Assembly (NCBI GenBank): GCA_963969345.1
Contig: OZ017766.1
Span: 3,162,001 to 3,226,000 of the forward strand
Direction of reading: 5' to 3'
DNA length: 64,000 nt
Source of the DNA: Turbatrix aceti
Lineage: Eukaryota; Nematoda; Chromadorea; Rhabditida; Panagrolaimidae
The notes below the pieces were generated by a model. The model was not told the origin of the DNA. It did not search any database and was given only the letters and a program-made list of their open reading frames with translations. The position numbers were made by a program, and so were the translations under genes. Below are positions 1 through 12,903 of the stretch, piece by piece (the stretch's first letter is position 1; each line of letters opens with the position of its first letter).

Positions 1-721
1 TTTTTTTGCCTTGCGGCCAACTTTTTCATTCAAGACGCCATTTTTTGCTTTCTCCTAAATTCGGAGCCTTTCCGAGCTTTTTTAATTGACAACCAGGAGG
101 TGCGTCTCTTGGCAAGCACTTCAACTGCTTGCTGAAGTGCTCTTTGGTGTTTCTGGATGGATTGCCGGTGCCCAACGTGCGTGCCAACGTCAGCGCTGAC
201 AACTTTGTTATTTACTCTGGTTAATTCGTTTGGTTTGACGACGTTTAATCCCGCCGAACCTCAAAAGTGTGGACAAAAGCACAATTTTTTAAATTAGACG
301 GACGACAGGAAATTGTGCTTTTCTGCTCGCCCAGGCCGGACAAGCAGCCATTCGACCGGACGAAACAAAGAGCCACGACGGCCACGGCCTTCGTCGGCGG
401 GTGGAAAAACGTAATTTTACGGCTGTTTCGGGCACCAGCGCTTACCTGAAACCCTGACGACTTTTACGATGAGGTTGTCCGGTGGCGGCTCCTATTTTGG
501 TCCACTTTGGCAAATTTAGACGCTGTTTCGGGTGCACCGAACCGGCACTGGCCCCGGGGCGGGTATCTCGATGCATACTTGATGCCAGTTGTCCCCTCTT
601 CGCACACGAACGTGCCGACGGGCGGTTTGATGTTCGTTGATGCGCCCTCAAACTGCTTATTAATCCTGTTTTTATCGTAACCGGCGGCCGTCGTTCTCGA
701 AATTAATGTGTCTCGTTTTAG
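1..721. other. 5' flank of the first gene, no gene supported
   Basis: I see no convincing exon here. The open frames on both strands are short and have no recognisable protein. The segment ends in a T-rich acceptor, TTTTAG, directly abutting the ATG of the next gene at 722. This could be a spliced-leader (trans-splice) acceptor or the 3' end of a 5'-UTR intron. Confidence 0.4.
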
Positions 722-1750
722 ATGCACTTTTGGCGAATCTTGGGACCACTGAAATGGACGCTGACAATCTCGACCAGAACGCAGGTGTTTTGGCTTCTTC
801 TGAACTTTGCTCACCTGTACTTTGCGCCCATACAGGTAAAAAGGACTTGTGTTGTATTTTAAAGCTCCTTTTTTTCTCCAGGCGTCACCTGCTTCTGATG
901 GACGCACCCTGGCCCTCCAGCCCATCGTCAGTCTGCCCTTCGAGGCCGCCAGCAGGGTTTTCAAGGTAGAAGTCATGGTGCCACGACTCGCGCACTCGGT
1001 TTACGGTCTGGTCGAGTCCAGGCACTCAAACAACGTATTCCGACTGCGACTGAGCGGAGGCGAAACCTTGAATGACAGTCTCGTCGCCCATCCGCCACCT
1101 GGGATTTACCTGTCGACGACGAATACGACAACGATCTGCGGAAACTCGCTGGGCTTCGACGACAACCAGAACCTTGTTCAAAAGAACATTGAAGTGAGCA
1201 GGACATTTTTGGACGCCTTCAGAAACCCAGTTTTCAGGTGGACATGACCCGGCTCTACTTTACGGTCCGAGCCAAGAATTCCGAGCGTTTCTTCTTCCCG
1301 ACTTCGCTGGTGTACCGGGAGTACGTCCGGGTTGCCTTCTACGACCTCGGCTACCTCGACCGAATCCCCTGCTTGCTCCCGATCAGCGCCGTCGTTGTCC
1401 CAGAAGCTCCTAAGCCTTCTTCAACGCCTGGAAGTTCCACAACACGCCCTTCTAGCTTAAAGCTGCCTTCTCGATCCAAGACTATCCACGTCAAGCGACC
1501 CGACAGAAAGCCGCCGACGACGCCGGTCTACATCGACATCTCCAAGGACAAGACCGGTCTGGAGAACGTCCGGAAGTCGGCGACCGCGTTTGTCAACTCG
1601 CACTGGTCGCTCATCTTCAAGTTTTTCTTCGTGGTGACTTCGAGCATCGTATTCTTTTTTGTCGGCTTCAGCTTCGTTATTTTTATCCTGCTGCAGTGCA
1701 GGCCGACTCCGCCCGCTGGCAAGTCGGTGCTTTCACCTGGGCTTCCCTGA
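722..1750 (+). CDS. Secreted type I membrane protein, nematode, unknown function
   Basis: Exons are 722-835, 882-1193 and 1238-1750, giving 312 residues. Phases agree and both introns (46 and 44 bp) are GT..AG. The N-terminus has a hydrophobic stretch (VFWLLLNFAHLYFAP, about residues 22-36) that looks like a signal anchor or signal peptide. A soluble region of about 170 residues with potential N-glycosylation sites (NDS, NTT) follows. Next is a Pro/Ser/Thr-rich stalk (about residues 195-240), then one strong transmembrane segment (about 269-295, rich in F, V and I) and a short cytosolic tail. I do not recognise the family. The start was chosen because TTTTAG abuts this ATG and the downstream frame stays open. 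A polyadenylation signal AATAAA lies at 1847-1852. It converges with the transporter gene on the other strand. Confidence 0.7.
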
Positions 1751-2028
1751 AGAATCGCAAGCCTGCAATTTTGCCTCACTCGGTCGTCATACGTGTACTT
1801 TTATGCTTCCTGAATCTGCAGCCCCGGAAAAGAGGCGGCAACGTAAAATAAAAGGTATATTCACATATCATATAGGGGGTCAACGTGCCACAGACAGTCT
1901 CGGACGCCGTCTGGCAAAACCAGTAATAAGTTATCATGAGTACACGTCATATCAGTTACGTATCGATGTGTTGTACCAATTAATTAAGGTTTGCTGGGTT
2001 TGTTAGGGTTGAAAAGGTGAAATGGTAT

Positions 2029-3857
2029 TCAGTTTTCGAAGCACGGCTGCGAATCGGACGATTTGGAAAGCGACGATTGCGAGGCTCCGCCCATCGTGGC
2101 AATGATCTCGTGAGTTTCCTTCTTGAACGTTTCTGGCAGGTACAGGTAAATGCAGATGAGAAAGACGCACGACGGGACGATGAACAACGGAATAAACGTG
2201 TACGCGCCGATAATCTAAAAAAAATTGTTTGTTATAACAAGCAGACACACTCAAAACCCACGTCGTAGAGGTAGACCGTCAGAAAGTTGGTTACGGCAAT
2301 CATGATGTTGAGGAGGCCGTAGCAGAGGCAGAACATCGACGACCGGTGGCGTTGGGCGACCAGTTCAGGCGCCACGAACCACGACACCGGACCGAGGACC
2401 ATCCTGAAGCAAAGTCAGTGAAGGCAACAGCGCACGCACAGAACACCCACCCGAAGAAGACGATGTAGAGAAAGAGCGAGCCAAGGGCGGCGTACTTGAA
2501 GGCTGCGTGGAGATGCTGCGAGACGGAAAAGCCGACGAAGCCGGTGAGGAAGGTGGTAGCGAGGATGCCGAAGAGGAGGATGAGCAGTCGTCGGGGGTAG
2601 CGGTCGATGAAGAAGGACCCCGAAATGCACGCCACTGCGAACAGGGCCATGAGCACGGTCGAAGAGTACTGCGCGATGTCGCTGAAAAGGCTTTTATAGT
2701 ACCCAGACGTTAACAGCCTCCAGCAGCCTACTTCTCGATGTTTATGCGCTGGAAGAAAAGCGTCGAGCTCTGGAGCACTGGATAGAAGGGCAGCGTGAGG
2801 AAGACCACCGCGCAGGAGAGCAGCACCGCCTTCCGCAGGTACCACGTCGTGAGGAGCTCCTTAATCGAGGTGTGCTCGCGCTCGCCTTCGTCGTTCGCCT
2901 CCAGCATGAACTCATCGAGGAGGTTGTCGTTGTGCTTCTTGAGGCCCTGGAAGAAGTCCAGCGACTGTCTGGCCAAGTTTCGGTTGCGTCTGACGATCAT
3001 GAGGTACTTGGGCGTCTCCGGAATCCAGAGCAAAAACAGAACAGCCGGCAGGCCGGGCAGGATGGCGAAGAAGAGCAGCCGGGGCAGAGAGTAGCCGAGG
3101 ACGGAGCGCATGCCGAGGATCATGCCGATGCAGCAGGACGCGGAGTACCCGATCTCGCCGAGGAAGCTGAACGTCGCGCGCAGATTAACGGGCGTCGACT
3201 CCTGGAGGTAGAGGATGAGCGCCGCGTCCGCGACCGGGGAGGCCAGGCCCGCCGTGATGCGACCCAGCATGAACAGCTCGGGCAGCGCAGTGATCGAGCC
3301 GATGTACTGCAGCACTGCCGACAGGGTCAGCGTGATGCTGGAGACGATGAAGGCTTCTAAAAGGTGTTTTTTGAGTTACATCAAATGGTTAAAGGTTAAA
3401 AATAGCAGCATGATCGACAGCCCGAACATCGCCACGTGTTCGGTCAAATGTGCCCCCAGGTGATCCAGAAAAATAAACATTTGGCCCGTCATTCATCCTT
3501 TCCTTCACAGAACATTCTCAAAGTGCACGATCGTAAACAAATCCTCCCCCTGCCCACTCGACGACCCAAAAACCAACTTTTTCTGCCGAGTTTATCGGTG
3601 AGCGTCGGCGCAATCAGCGATCCCATGAGTTGGGCAACGAACCAAGCGTTAAGGATGCCGCCCCGGATCATGGTCAACTGACTGGTGGTCAGGTGCCACC
3701 CACGCAATTTATAGGAGTCCCGAATGAAAGCCTTGAGCTCGTCGACGGCCGTGTTGATGGACGAGTTGATGAAGCCGGACGGAAAGTTGGTGATTAGCGT
3801 GAGAACGGAGGAGATGATAAAGAGTCTCACGACGTCGCTCCTCTCCATCTTCGTCAT
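2029..3857 (-). CDS. SLC2-like (MFS) sugar transporter
   Basis: Five exons on the minus strand: 3857-3578, 3356-2732, 2681-2451, 2403-2262 and 2214-2029. All phases agree and give 487 residues, the usual length for a 12-helix facilitative hexose transporter. Family marks in order are DKLGRK after the second helix pair, [14 protein letters not shown] after helix 4, PETPKYL at the end of helix 6, DRYPRR after helix 8, and [11 protein letters not shown] after helix 12. These match the GLUT-type GRK, PESPR and PETKG motifs. It would move a sugar or related small solute across the plasma membrane; the substrate cannot be read from sequence. The frame is open upstream of the chosen ATG, so a longer N-terminus is possible, but the extra sequence does not look like a transporter. 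Confidence 0.85.
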
Positions 3858-6258
3858 CTCGGCGTCCGGCGGCGGAATCTGGTGATCGCCTGCAGCGAGT
3901 CCTCTGAAACGCTCGGTTGCATCACTACTGTCGCCTCGAGTCGAGAGCCACGCGGTGAAGGAGATCGTATACTGAAGCCTCCAATTAACGGTATCGAGGC
4001 ACGGCCTGGTGGGAAACAGCCTCACGGAGAATTCATATATACGCCATACAAAGGTCACCGCACTAGCATGTGACCGAGTGATGACAAATATGTTACCCAT
4101 CAATGACGCATATGCATTTGTGACATAAGCGTCACATGTGTGGCACATTGACAAAAAACGAGGTAGCATTCCCTACGCAGCTGATTATCCCCTTCCTTTT
4201 TGTTCCTATGTGGTATAAGCTACATCATATAATATCACAAAACGCCAGGAAACCCCGTGAAAGTCATCTGACCCCTGCCCCGTCGGCGTGGGGTGTTTTG
4301 AACCCTCAAAGACGTAGTAAAACTAATTTTCAAGTGCTTGTTTAAAAATGCAAACAACAAACACCTCATTTGTGGAAGCCGGGCTGCTTTTTGTCAAAAC
4401 TGCTCTCGACAACCTGTGCTCACATCAGACTCCTCAGCAGCCCTCGGTCGTTTAAGTTTGAGGCAAAATGTTTTAAACGTTTGCATCATTTATGAAAAAA
4501 ACACTTATGAGCTTTGAAATCGATATTCGAGAAAAAAACATAGTTTTTGCCCTCAAAGAGGAACCAAATTCGTTTAGTTTGGGTAAAAACAGGCATTTGG
4601 ATGTCATTTCCAATTTAGATCTCTTACACAAGCCTTCTTAGCGGTCTTTGGCCTGTTCCGAGAAAAAAATGAGACACGCAATCTAAAAAAAACGGAGAAC
4701 AAACAACAGACGACGCGTGCATGAAAGCCGGTGGCATGAGCCGAGTTTTTCCGGCTTGCATTTGTTTGGTCCGGCCAGTTAACGAGAACAGCCAATAAAC
4801 TTGTTTGGGTGGCAACACAAAGATCTATCTGTACGGAAGGCAGACAGAGTCAGAGTCATTTGAGCCGACTCTGAAATGACTCAAGGTTCAGAAAAAAAAA
4901 ACTTTGTTTATCAAAATTGAAGTTGAAGTAAATACAATGTTTTTAAACATTATTGAGCTAAAAAATTTTTCTCCAAAAAAATGAAAGGTTAATTGAAAAT
5001 ACATTGGGCGAATTGACACTGATTCATAGATCGCTGGAGAGCAGACGCAAACCGCCCTTCCCTTCGTAGCCAGAGGGTTCAATCGGGAGTACACGCACGG
5101 CAGACAGCCGGCCGGCCTACGGCCATCGTGATCCCGACAGCTGTGGCAGGGCGTCGACCTGCCAAAAGCATAAAACACTCGATAAACACGTTTGACGTGC
5201 CGGACAGGACAAATTTAACCTTGCATCTGGCACGTGGGGCCCGGCGTGGCAAAACGGACAACAAGTGCCGCAAGCCAAACATCAGGTCAAATTACGAGAA
5301 ACCATTTCTAAAATGACGCCGGAGCCGGAGAAGGCCCAGACGCTGTACCGGCCTCGGCAGGGGCAGAAAGAACCCAGAGACGCAAAAAAAACAATCGGGA
5401 AAACAGTGAGAAGCACACCCTCGGTCTGTTTGAAGTGGCCCGTGAGGGAGGAAGCGCTCCCTGCGTTCCCCTCTGCACCGGCCGTGCTGCCGAGCGAGCA
5501 AATAAGCCCCGCTCGTTGGTCAATGGCAGAAAAGTTTCGTCTCGGCCGGACATCAAGCTCAGGATTTCTTTTGTCGTTCCTGAAAGTGCTCCGAGCGACG
5601 GAAATAGAATTTTTAGAAAAAAAGGAAGACCACCGTATCCGGCTTTTTTTTGTGCAGTCCATAGCAAAACCGAACCAAAAAAATCAGAGAACAGAAAAAA
5701 AGTATGTCGGCGACACGCACGCTGGATAAGCTAGGCAACCCGGTCTGTTTTCGTTTCATGTGCCGGAATTGCCGATTTTGCAAAAAAAAGAACGATAGTG
5801 CACGCACACTTTTGAGCCTCAAAGACTATTTCTGGCGACAGCACAAACAATTGGTTGCTATGGGATTCACCGAAGCAGGCAATGATAACAAAGACTGCGA
5901 AGCAGATATGCCGTCATTTAAGGCTGACAAAACATAATCCGGTGAGCGGCTCTTTCGGCGCCCCTTTTTTTGTTGCCGTCCAAATAACTGATGTCTGGAT
6001 AACAGATGGAAAGGAAAGAAGTCGGCGAAGACGGCGGACTCGACCGGGTTTCGAACCAACAAAAAACATGAAAGCCAAAACAGTTTTCAAACAACCTAAA
6101 AAATCGTCAAAATAAATAAAACCCAATGCTGAGACGAATTTTATTTTACAAATTACAGTCCGTTTTCACAGTCGTGGAACAGGGAGGGGTAAAGGTAAAC
6201 CGAATTACGAATCCTGGGGTGAGATATAATTAATTATTAACAACAAAAAATTCCGATT
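3858..6258. other. Intergenic region, no gene supported
   Basis: About 2.4 kb between the start of the transporter and the 3' end of cdc-37. Open frames are short, overlap on several strands and show no family or plausible splice pattern. The 18-bp word AGAAGTCGGCGAAGACGG at 6017-6034 recurs at 8986-9003. Confidence 0.5.
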
Positions 6259-7483
6259 TTATTCGGCCGCCGGCTTAGAGCTAGCAGCTTCTTCGACGGC
6301 AGCAGCTTCGTCCTCTTCTTCCTTAGCGTTGGCGTTCGGCACCCAGAGGCCGCTGTCGACGCACCTCTGAAGGTGGTACTGGAAGACTTCCGAATCCATC
6401 GTGTCCGCGACGTCCATGAGCGTCTGGACATCCTGCGAAGCAAAGGCCCTGCGCATTTCCTAAAATCCAAAGTTGACTCTTTTTCAATGAAAAAAAAAAT
6501 AAACGTACCTCTGGAAGGGTGTCAAAGACTTCCTGGGGATCGAGGCCACCGGGACTCGCTTCGATGCGCTTGCGCTTCTCCTCGGCCTCGTTTTCGGCGA
6601 CGGCGGCGTCAATCTTGTCGCGAGCGCGTTTGCGGAGTCTTTCCTTGAACTGGTCGACTTCGTCGTGGTACATGCGCATGTACTGGACGTCGGCGGCCTT
6701 GATCTTCTTGAAGAAGCTCTTGATGACCGCGGGATCGGTGGGGAGGCGGTGGAGGCTCTTGGCGAGCTCGAGCAGGTACTGCACGGTGATGCACTGAGCT
6801 GCCATCTTGGACATGGTCACGTCGTCCTCCTCGATGGCCTTGTTGAGGGCCTCGATCGTCATCCAGGACGTCGCGAACTCAGAGGCGAGGTAGGCGTGGT
6901 CGACGAGGAACTTCTCGGTGGCATCGAAGCCTTCGATCTCACAGAACTTGCGCATGATGTCTTCGTTCTTGTTGAAGTAGTCGATCATGCGTTTGTTTTC
7001 CTCTTCTTCGTCGAGTTTCGGGGGTTCGGGCTTTTTGTCCGACGCCTTGTTGATCACAGACTTGCTCCACGCCTCGTGACCGATCGTGTCCACGTTCCAG
7101 GGAGCGAGGCGTTCCTTTTCCTCGAGTTCCTGCTCCTTTTTGCGGTAGTCGTCCTCCTGCTTCTTGATGTCGGCTTTTTCGAGCTCCAGTTTCATGCGAA
7201 CCTTCTCGTCGAGATCAGTTTTGAGCAACTCGTCCTCGATTTCCTAAAAAAGACATAAAAGTAAGCAAAGACATAAAAAAAGGAATGAACGAACCTGAAG
7301 CCTGGAATTAACTTTGGTTTTGCCGCTCTCGACGGCTTCTTTTTCCTGCTTCATCTCAGCCATGCGTTCGAGGCGCGCCTGGTGCCGCCAGCGGAACAGC
7401 GACGGCGTGTCGATGTTGGGATGCGTGTCGTCCTCGTCATCGGACACCTCGATGTTCTTCCAGCGTGAATAATCGATCGGCAT
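6259..7483 (-). CDS. cdc-37: Hsp90 co-chaperone Cdc37
   Basis: Exons 7483-7295, 7243-6509 and 6459-6259 give 374 residues, close to metazoan Cdc37 (about 380). Cdc37 delivers client protein kinases to Hsp90 in the cytosol. The N-terminus is diagnostic: [19 protein letters not shown], followed by [18 protein letters not shown]. Ser14 sits in the acidic casein kinase 2 site (SDDED) whose phosphorylation activates Cdc37 in yeast and mammals. The middle holds the coiled-coil kinase-binding part and then the Hsp90-binding region (about residues 130-260). The C-terminal domain ends in an acidic, Ala/Glu-rich tail. The SH2-like gene starts 655 bp away in the opposite direction, so the space between is a shared upstream region. 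Confidence 0.95.
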
Positions 7484-8138
7484 CTTGCAGGGGGCGAGAA
7501 AACAAACGTAAGTGTGGTCGTCTAAGTTGCGGTGTTGTCTGAAAAGTCCGAGTTCGTCCAACGACGGATTCCGAAAATTCCTGACGATGAAAACAAGCAA
7601 GCGCACGCGAAGAAAACAGAAACAATGTTGATGACGAAAGCACGACGATTCGATAAGATTCACGGAGAGCACGATGACTCGAACCTTCTAGAAAACTGCA
7701 ATTCGCTTTTTGCATGACCAAAAGCGCGCAGTTTTCTTTCGCGACGAGAGCACGGGCTGAGCCTACCACTTTTGGGGATTAATTGGCCACCGGCACATCG
7801 TCTGAGTAGGATTAGCGATGGTGAGCTGGAAACCGAAAGACAGAGGCTACCGAAAATCTCGGGAGTGGAGGTATGCAATTGCGACATCCGCGCGAACAAC
7901 ATGAGCATGTTCAGCACACTTTGCCAATTTTTTAATTTTTTCGTTTACGATCAACTTTTTACGGTGCACATTTTTTATAAATTGTCATGTAAGACTCAAA
8001 GTAAAATGAGGTAAACTTTGGCAATTTTTAATAAAATTAGAATGATGCGCTTCACATTGGCATCGATCAAAAAATTTGCATAACTGATATTTGAGGAAAA
8101 AAAAATTGGATGGCAGAAAAGTCAATCAGTGCTTTGTG

Positions 8139-8716
8139 ATGGTGAGACGACAGAAACGGGGAGATGACTGTTCCAGCAGTCGGCGAGTGACTTCGCCGGC
8201 GTCCAGTGATAGCGTCATTGCCCAGCGCTCGTTCATTGCTTCATCAACGTCGGCATCCGACAGTAAGGTAGATGAGCTTTTTGCCTATCCATTCAAACGC
8301 TGCGATTTTAGGCTAAATCGGAAACACCAACTGGCCAACCCACTCCGATTGATACGAAGATTTTTATCGGCGCCCGCAAAGCTTCTTCTGCCGTACGTGG
8401 ACTGCAACCCAGCGACTTTGTCCTTTACTACCGAATCCCAGAAGGCCGCGTGCCATTCAAGGTTCAGCTTTTCCTCGCCTACATGAGCAGTACGCGTTCG
8501 CCGTTTCACTTCCCCGTGACATGCGAGTACAACAAGCAGACCGGTACGCCGCTCTGGAGTCTGCGAGACATCAGTCGGGCCACATTCTCGACGCTTGAAG
8601 GCCTGATTCGCTACCATCGCATCTACTCCTACGTCGATCCGAACACTGGTGCCATGGAAACGTTCCCCGTCTGGAAAGGGGTCATCATCGATAGCGATTG
8701 CAATCTCTTTGAGTGA
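8139..8716 (+). CDS. Small SH2-like domain protein
   Basis: Exons 8139-8267 and 8312-8716 give 177 residues; the 44-bp intron is GT..AG and phase 0. The first 43 residues are basic and Ser-rich. The rest, about 130 residues, reads as a divergent SH2 fold: FIGARKASSAVRGLQPSDFV at the N-terminal edge, then the strand DFVLYYRIPEG. After a central region come LWSLRDISRATFSTLEGLI and RYHRIYSYVDP, where SH2 domains have F..L..LI.YY. The usual FLVR arginine is not at its normal place (see findings), so phosphotyrosine binding is uncertain. The protein has no catalytic domain, so an adaptor or regulator role is inferred. Confidence in the gene model is higher than in the family. Confidence 0.72.
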
Positions 8717-10967
8717 TCTGATTCCGAAATTAATAAAAGCCAACAGAACAATGCTTTTTAATAGAGAACTCCATGATAGCCTCAAATTGTGATATGTAGT
8801 CGTGAACATGACGAAAAAGTGAACAATCGAAAATCAGGTTGCGGAGGCCAGACATGCGCAGGAACAGGGTCGTGCAAGCAAAAAATAAGCAAAAGGCGTA
8901 TCGTCTCTAGGGTTCGAAGCCCCCCCCCCCGTATCGGGTCGGGGAGGGGGTAGTCGGGGCGGAGAAAATTTCCCCCGACGGGGACAGAAGTCGGCGAAGA
9001 CGGTGGAATTTTTCTTCCTTTCCGATGAACTTTCTTTACGGTTCATATTTTTTCATAATTTGTGGTCTCTGATCACGTCGCTCATGGTGGCCAAAACGTG
9101 ATTTGCAACCCTTTGGGCAGGGCAGGTAGAAGGATGTTTCAATGCTGCTGCGACCTGGAGCCAGTATATTTGTTGTGACACAAATATGAACGCATAAATT
9201 CAGTTCGATGTGGCTTTTTTTTACGAGAACGAGGCCGGGAGACCCACAGGCTGCCAGGTGCGCCCCCGGGCCTGGCCATTTACGGACTTTTATGAGTGAA
9301 AATAAAAATAATTAATTTCACAATGTGTCAGTCTGCAGCTGCGGCGTGGAATGTCAAATTCATTCAAACCCGTCCAAATCTTGCACGTGATGAAAAATTG
9401 CAAAAAACTGCGAAGGTGAGCGACGGCGAGAAATCACGAAAACTGGCATTTCCAAGTATTTACGGAGTGGACACTCGCCTTTTTGGGTGCCTTCATGCGG
9501 TCCTCAACGTAATTAGCTCGGACATGACTGCTGCCGAGCTGCCGGCGCCTTGGTCCTTCAATGGCCCGGTCCTGGCGCCCTGGGGCGACGCCGCTGCCAA
9601 GGTATTGCTAGTCCGTCTCCCTCGCCCTCCGCCTCAATCAGATGACTAAGGCGTCAAATGAAAAGCTTTTCAGCCGCCGCAACCCGGCGACAAGCATCCA
9701 TCCATGTTTGTACTGCGACAAAAATTTCTCCATCGCGAATATGATTTTTACGACAACAGCCGGCCGTATGAGGAGGGCTGTACGCATCGGGACGTGTGCT
9801 GCAATCGGGAATCAAAGCACGCGCCCCATCCCATCCGTGTCCTGTGGTTGCACAGATGCACCTCATCCTACCCCCTAATTTCGTCAAACATCATGCTTTG
9901 GGCGAGGGGGGGGGCACTCCCCTGCTCTTTATGGCTACGCTGCATCAGGGGTGATTGTGTTGTCCTGCTTCATTCTTGCCAACTGATTTTTTTATTTCAC
10001 TGTTGTATATTTTAAAGTTGATTTATTCAAAATGAAAATTTTTTTTGATTCAGGTTTTTGTTAATTTTTTTCCTCATGTAATGTTTTTTGAAACATCAGT
10101 TTACAAAAAACTCTGTCTGTGCTCGAAGTCAGTCTGCATCACCCTAGCCTAGCCGCAGTCAAAGAGCATGATAGTTTGCCTACGGGTCGATTGCAGGGAA
10201 ATGAGCGGGCCTTATCAATGCAGGGGGCCTGAAAAAAGCGCGTTGTTTTCGACGTACAATGCGCTTTTTCCATTCCTCGAGGACGCTACGCTGGGCTCCA
10301 CGTCGATCAGGAGCAGACGGGGCTGTTTTGGAAATCCCGTGCACATGTGCTGGCTGCAACACCCCGTGTTCAGTGTTAATCCATCCCGGCCACGTATGCC
10401 GCCGCGTGGCATGCTGGCCACAAAATCGTCGACGTCCCTGGTCGTTTCACGTAAATCCATCATCATCTATCGCTGAAATGAGGCAAAAAAAACCGGGTAT
10501 AGAGGGGGCCTTGCGCGGAGGTCGCCTTTGTTTTGCTCTTCTCTTCCTGGTAGGTCGCAATTCATCCGGACTACCACGTTGCCCTCCCCACCGGCCTCAC
10601 AGGTTGCCGGGGACGGCGGTCGGTCGCGAAGGCGCGCCAGAGGCACTGTACTCTCGAAAAAGGCACGTTTCACCAGTTTTTTCCTTTCCAACTCGTTTTC
10701 AACTTTTTCAAAGTTTTTATTTCGTTTTTCATTGCGCATGCAATTTTTTCACACATTGCAAACGTGTTCAAGAGTTTTAAAAAACTCTTGAAGACGTTTA
10801 ATTTCAATATTCAAATTTAAATAAACTTGTTTAGCACTCCCACGCTTTCTGTTTTTTTTTGAATTCGTAAACGGGTGTGAACGTCGATCAGGGCCTTTGA
10901 CAATTCACTCCGTGCATATTACGTCCTCCGTGTTTTTTATCTGCGTATTACCCTGTTAACATCGACC
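8717..10967. other. Intergenic region, no gene supported
   Basis: About 2.25 kb. A run of 12 C begins at about 8921, next to G-rich sequence. The 18-bp word noted at 6017 recurs at 8986-9003. A candidate tRNA-like B box (GGTTCGAAGCC at about 8909) has no tRNA around it. Open frames are short and unsupported. Confidence 0.45.
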
Positions 10968-12599
10968 ATGAAGACTCTAGACCCCGTCACCCTCGAAATA
11001 CACCGGACATCCCGGGGGGTCACCGGGCAACTGCTCCTCTTCGTCACCATGCCATCCCGGTTGTGCAGCTTGCGTCTTCCGTACAGGTGGCGACAGGTCA
11101 TCGTAGCCGCCATTCTCATCGCCGTGCTCTACGGCATCACCGTCACACTCATCGATCACGCCGCCTTCAAAAAGGTAGGGAGAGTCCCTTATCGGGGTCA
11201 AGACGCCTAACAGGCGTTGTTTTTCAGACTGCAGTCCTCTTACGCGGTCCCTTTCTGCAAGACGGTAAGTCAGTCGACGCGCGCGCGTGTTTATGATCCG
11301 TGACCAAGAGTTTTGTTTTCAGGCCGTCGAGCTAATCCCAAAATCGTCGCGAACACCGGGCCTGCCTTTGAGTTGACCTATCGCAAACGGAAACTCTTCT
11401 GCGACAGTATTCTCACGCTGCCCGAGGCCGAGTCTTTGGCGTCGAGAGTCACTATTGATCCCAAGTTGCTCGGTAAGTCTTTTTTTCCTCAAAACAGCCG
11501 ACCAGACAAACAACACGATTTTTTTAGCCGCATCATCTCCGAAAAAAATCTATTCAACCTCCACTGGTTTGGGTGAGGAAAATCTGGGGGGCTGTCCCGA
11601 TTGGAAGTGTAAATTCACGCATTCCGGCGACGAAGCAGACATCGTCATCGCGATGTCAGGCGGCCAGCTGCCCAAAAATAGGTCACCAGATGCCCTCCTC
11701 GTCTACTACAGCCAGGAGTCTCCGATGCACTCTTCCGGCATAGGCAGTGAGTTCAACTTCACCTTTGGCTACCGGCACGACAGCCCGGCCGCGTCGCCCT
11801 ACGGCTACGCGGTGAAGCTGGCGGAAAAAAGCCGGCTGCCAGCCAGCACGCCGGTCATCGACGACGCGCTCGTCGCTGGCAAGACGAAGGCCGCGGCGTG
11901 GTTCGTCAGCCACTGCAACACGATCAGTCTGAGGGAGAAGCTCGTCGAAAAACTCCAGGCCTATGTACAAATCGACGTTTTCGGTGCCTGTTCCAAACTC
12001 AAGTGCGCCAAGGGAACGGACTGCGAAAACGACATCGATAAAGTGTAATTCATTTTTTGAGTTGTTGCCCCGTTTTTTAATTTTCGTGACTTCAGATACC
12101 ACTTTTACATGGCGCTGGAAAACAGCATCTGCGACGATTACAACACGGAGAAGCTCTGGAACCAGGGCTACAGCCACTACGCGATCCCGATCGTCCTCAA
12201 GCGCTCCAACGTCGAGAACTACGTGCCCCCGGGATCCTTTATTGCCTTCGACGACTACAAAGACCTCGAAGAGATGGGAGCGCATCTCAACGAACTCATG
12301 GACGACAAAAACGCTTACAAGTCTGTTTTTTATTTTCTTGGGGCTCTGGAAGACCAATCATGCGTTCCAGGAAGTACTTCGACTGGCGCCGGGACTACGA
12401 GGTCATCTACCTTGACGGCCAGAGGCACGACGAGCGGGAACGACCGTGGGGCGTCTGCCAGATCTGCCGGACCGCGCACCTCCACGCTGCAGGCAAAGCA
12501 GCGACGCTCCCGTTCATGAACAACACTGACCTACCGAAGCGGTGGTCCGAGTCCTGCGAGCAGAGGGGTGGCCTGGCAGAAAAGTTGCTCAACGCATAG
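10968..12599 (+). CDS. Alpha-1,3-fucosyltransferase (GT10)
   Basis: Six exons: 10968-11174, 11228-11264, 11323-11472, 11528-12044, 12096-12320 and 12371-12599, with consistent phases, giving 454 residues. It is a type II Golgi protein. A short cytosolic tail precedes a signal-anchor helix (VIVAAILIAVLYGITVTLI, about residues 45-63), then a lumenal stem and the catalytic domain. The GT10 signature is clear across the exon 4/5 join: ALENSICDDYNTEKLW, matching the family's ENSxCxDYxTEKLW that binds GDP-fucose. AIPIVLKRSNVENYVPPGSF and YFDWRRDY follow, also typical. It would transfer fucose from GDP-fucose onto N-glycans or other glycans. The first ATG is used; a second ATG at residue 28 would still keep the anchor. 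The acceptor glycan cannot be predicted. Confidence 0.92.
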
Positions 12600-12903
12600 G
12601 AACCTCCCCGAAATCACTTAGAACGTTAGGAACGGGTCTTTTTTCGCGTGTAGGCAATACTATTTTTTTTGAACATTTCAATTTTTGTCGTGCAATAACC
12701 ATTGTTTTTGGACTCATCGGGTTTTCCTAGGTTTTGAGTGCAATAAAACAGTTTTTTGTAAGCTTACCTGTATGACACCTTTGTTGTCCCTTAGATGCAC
12801 GCAGTTCAGTCTTTTGCAACTTGTATTCTTCCGTAAAGCAACAAACATCCCCTAGACCCTCCCCTCGTGGTTTCTTTGGCTAACTCAGGCTTCTGAAGAT
12901 CAC

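Noticed and set aside
6665..7258. Long plus-strand open frame over cdc-37
   Set aside because: Antisense shadow of the Cdc37 central exon, whose own frame has clear homology.
8905..8935. tRNA-like B box GGTTCGAAGCC
   Set aside because: No acceptor stem, D arm or anticodon arm can be formed around it; it lies next to a homopolymer C run.
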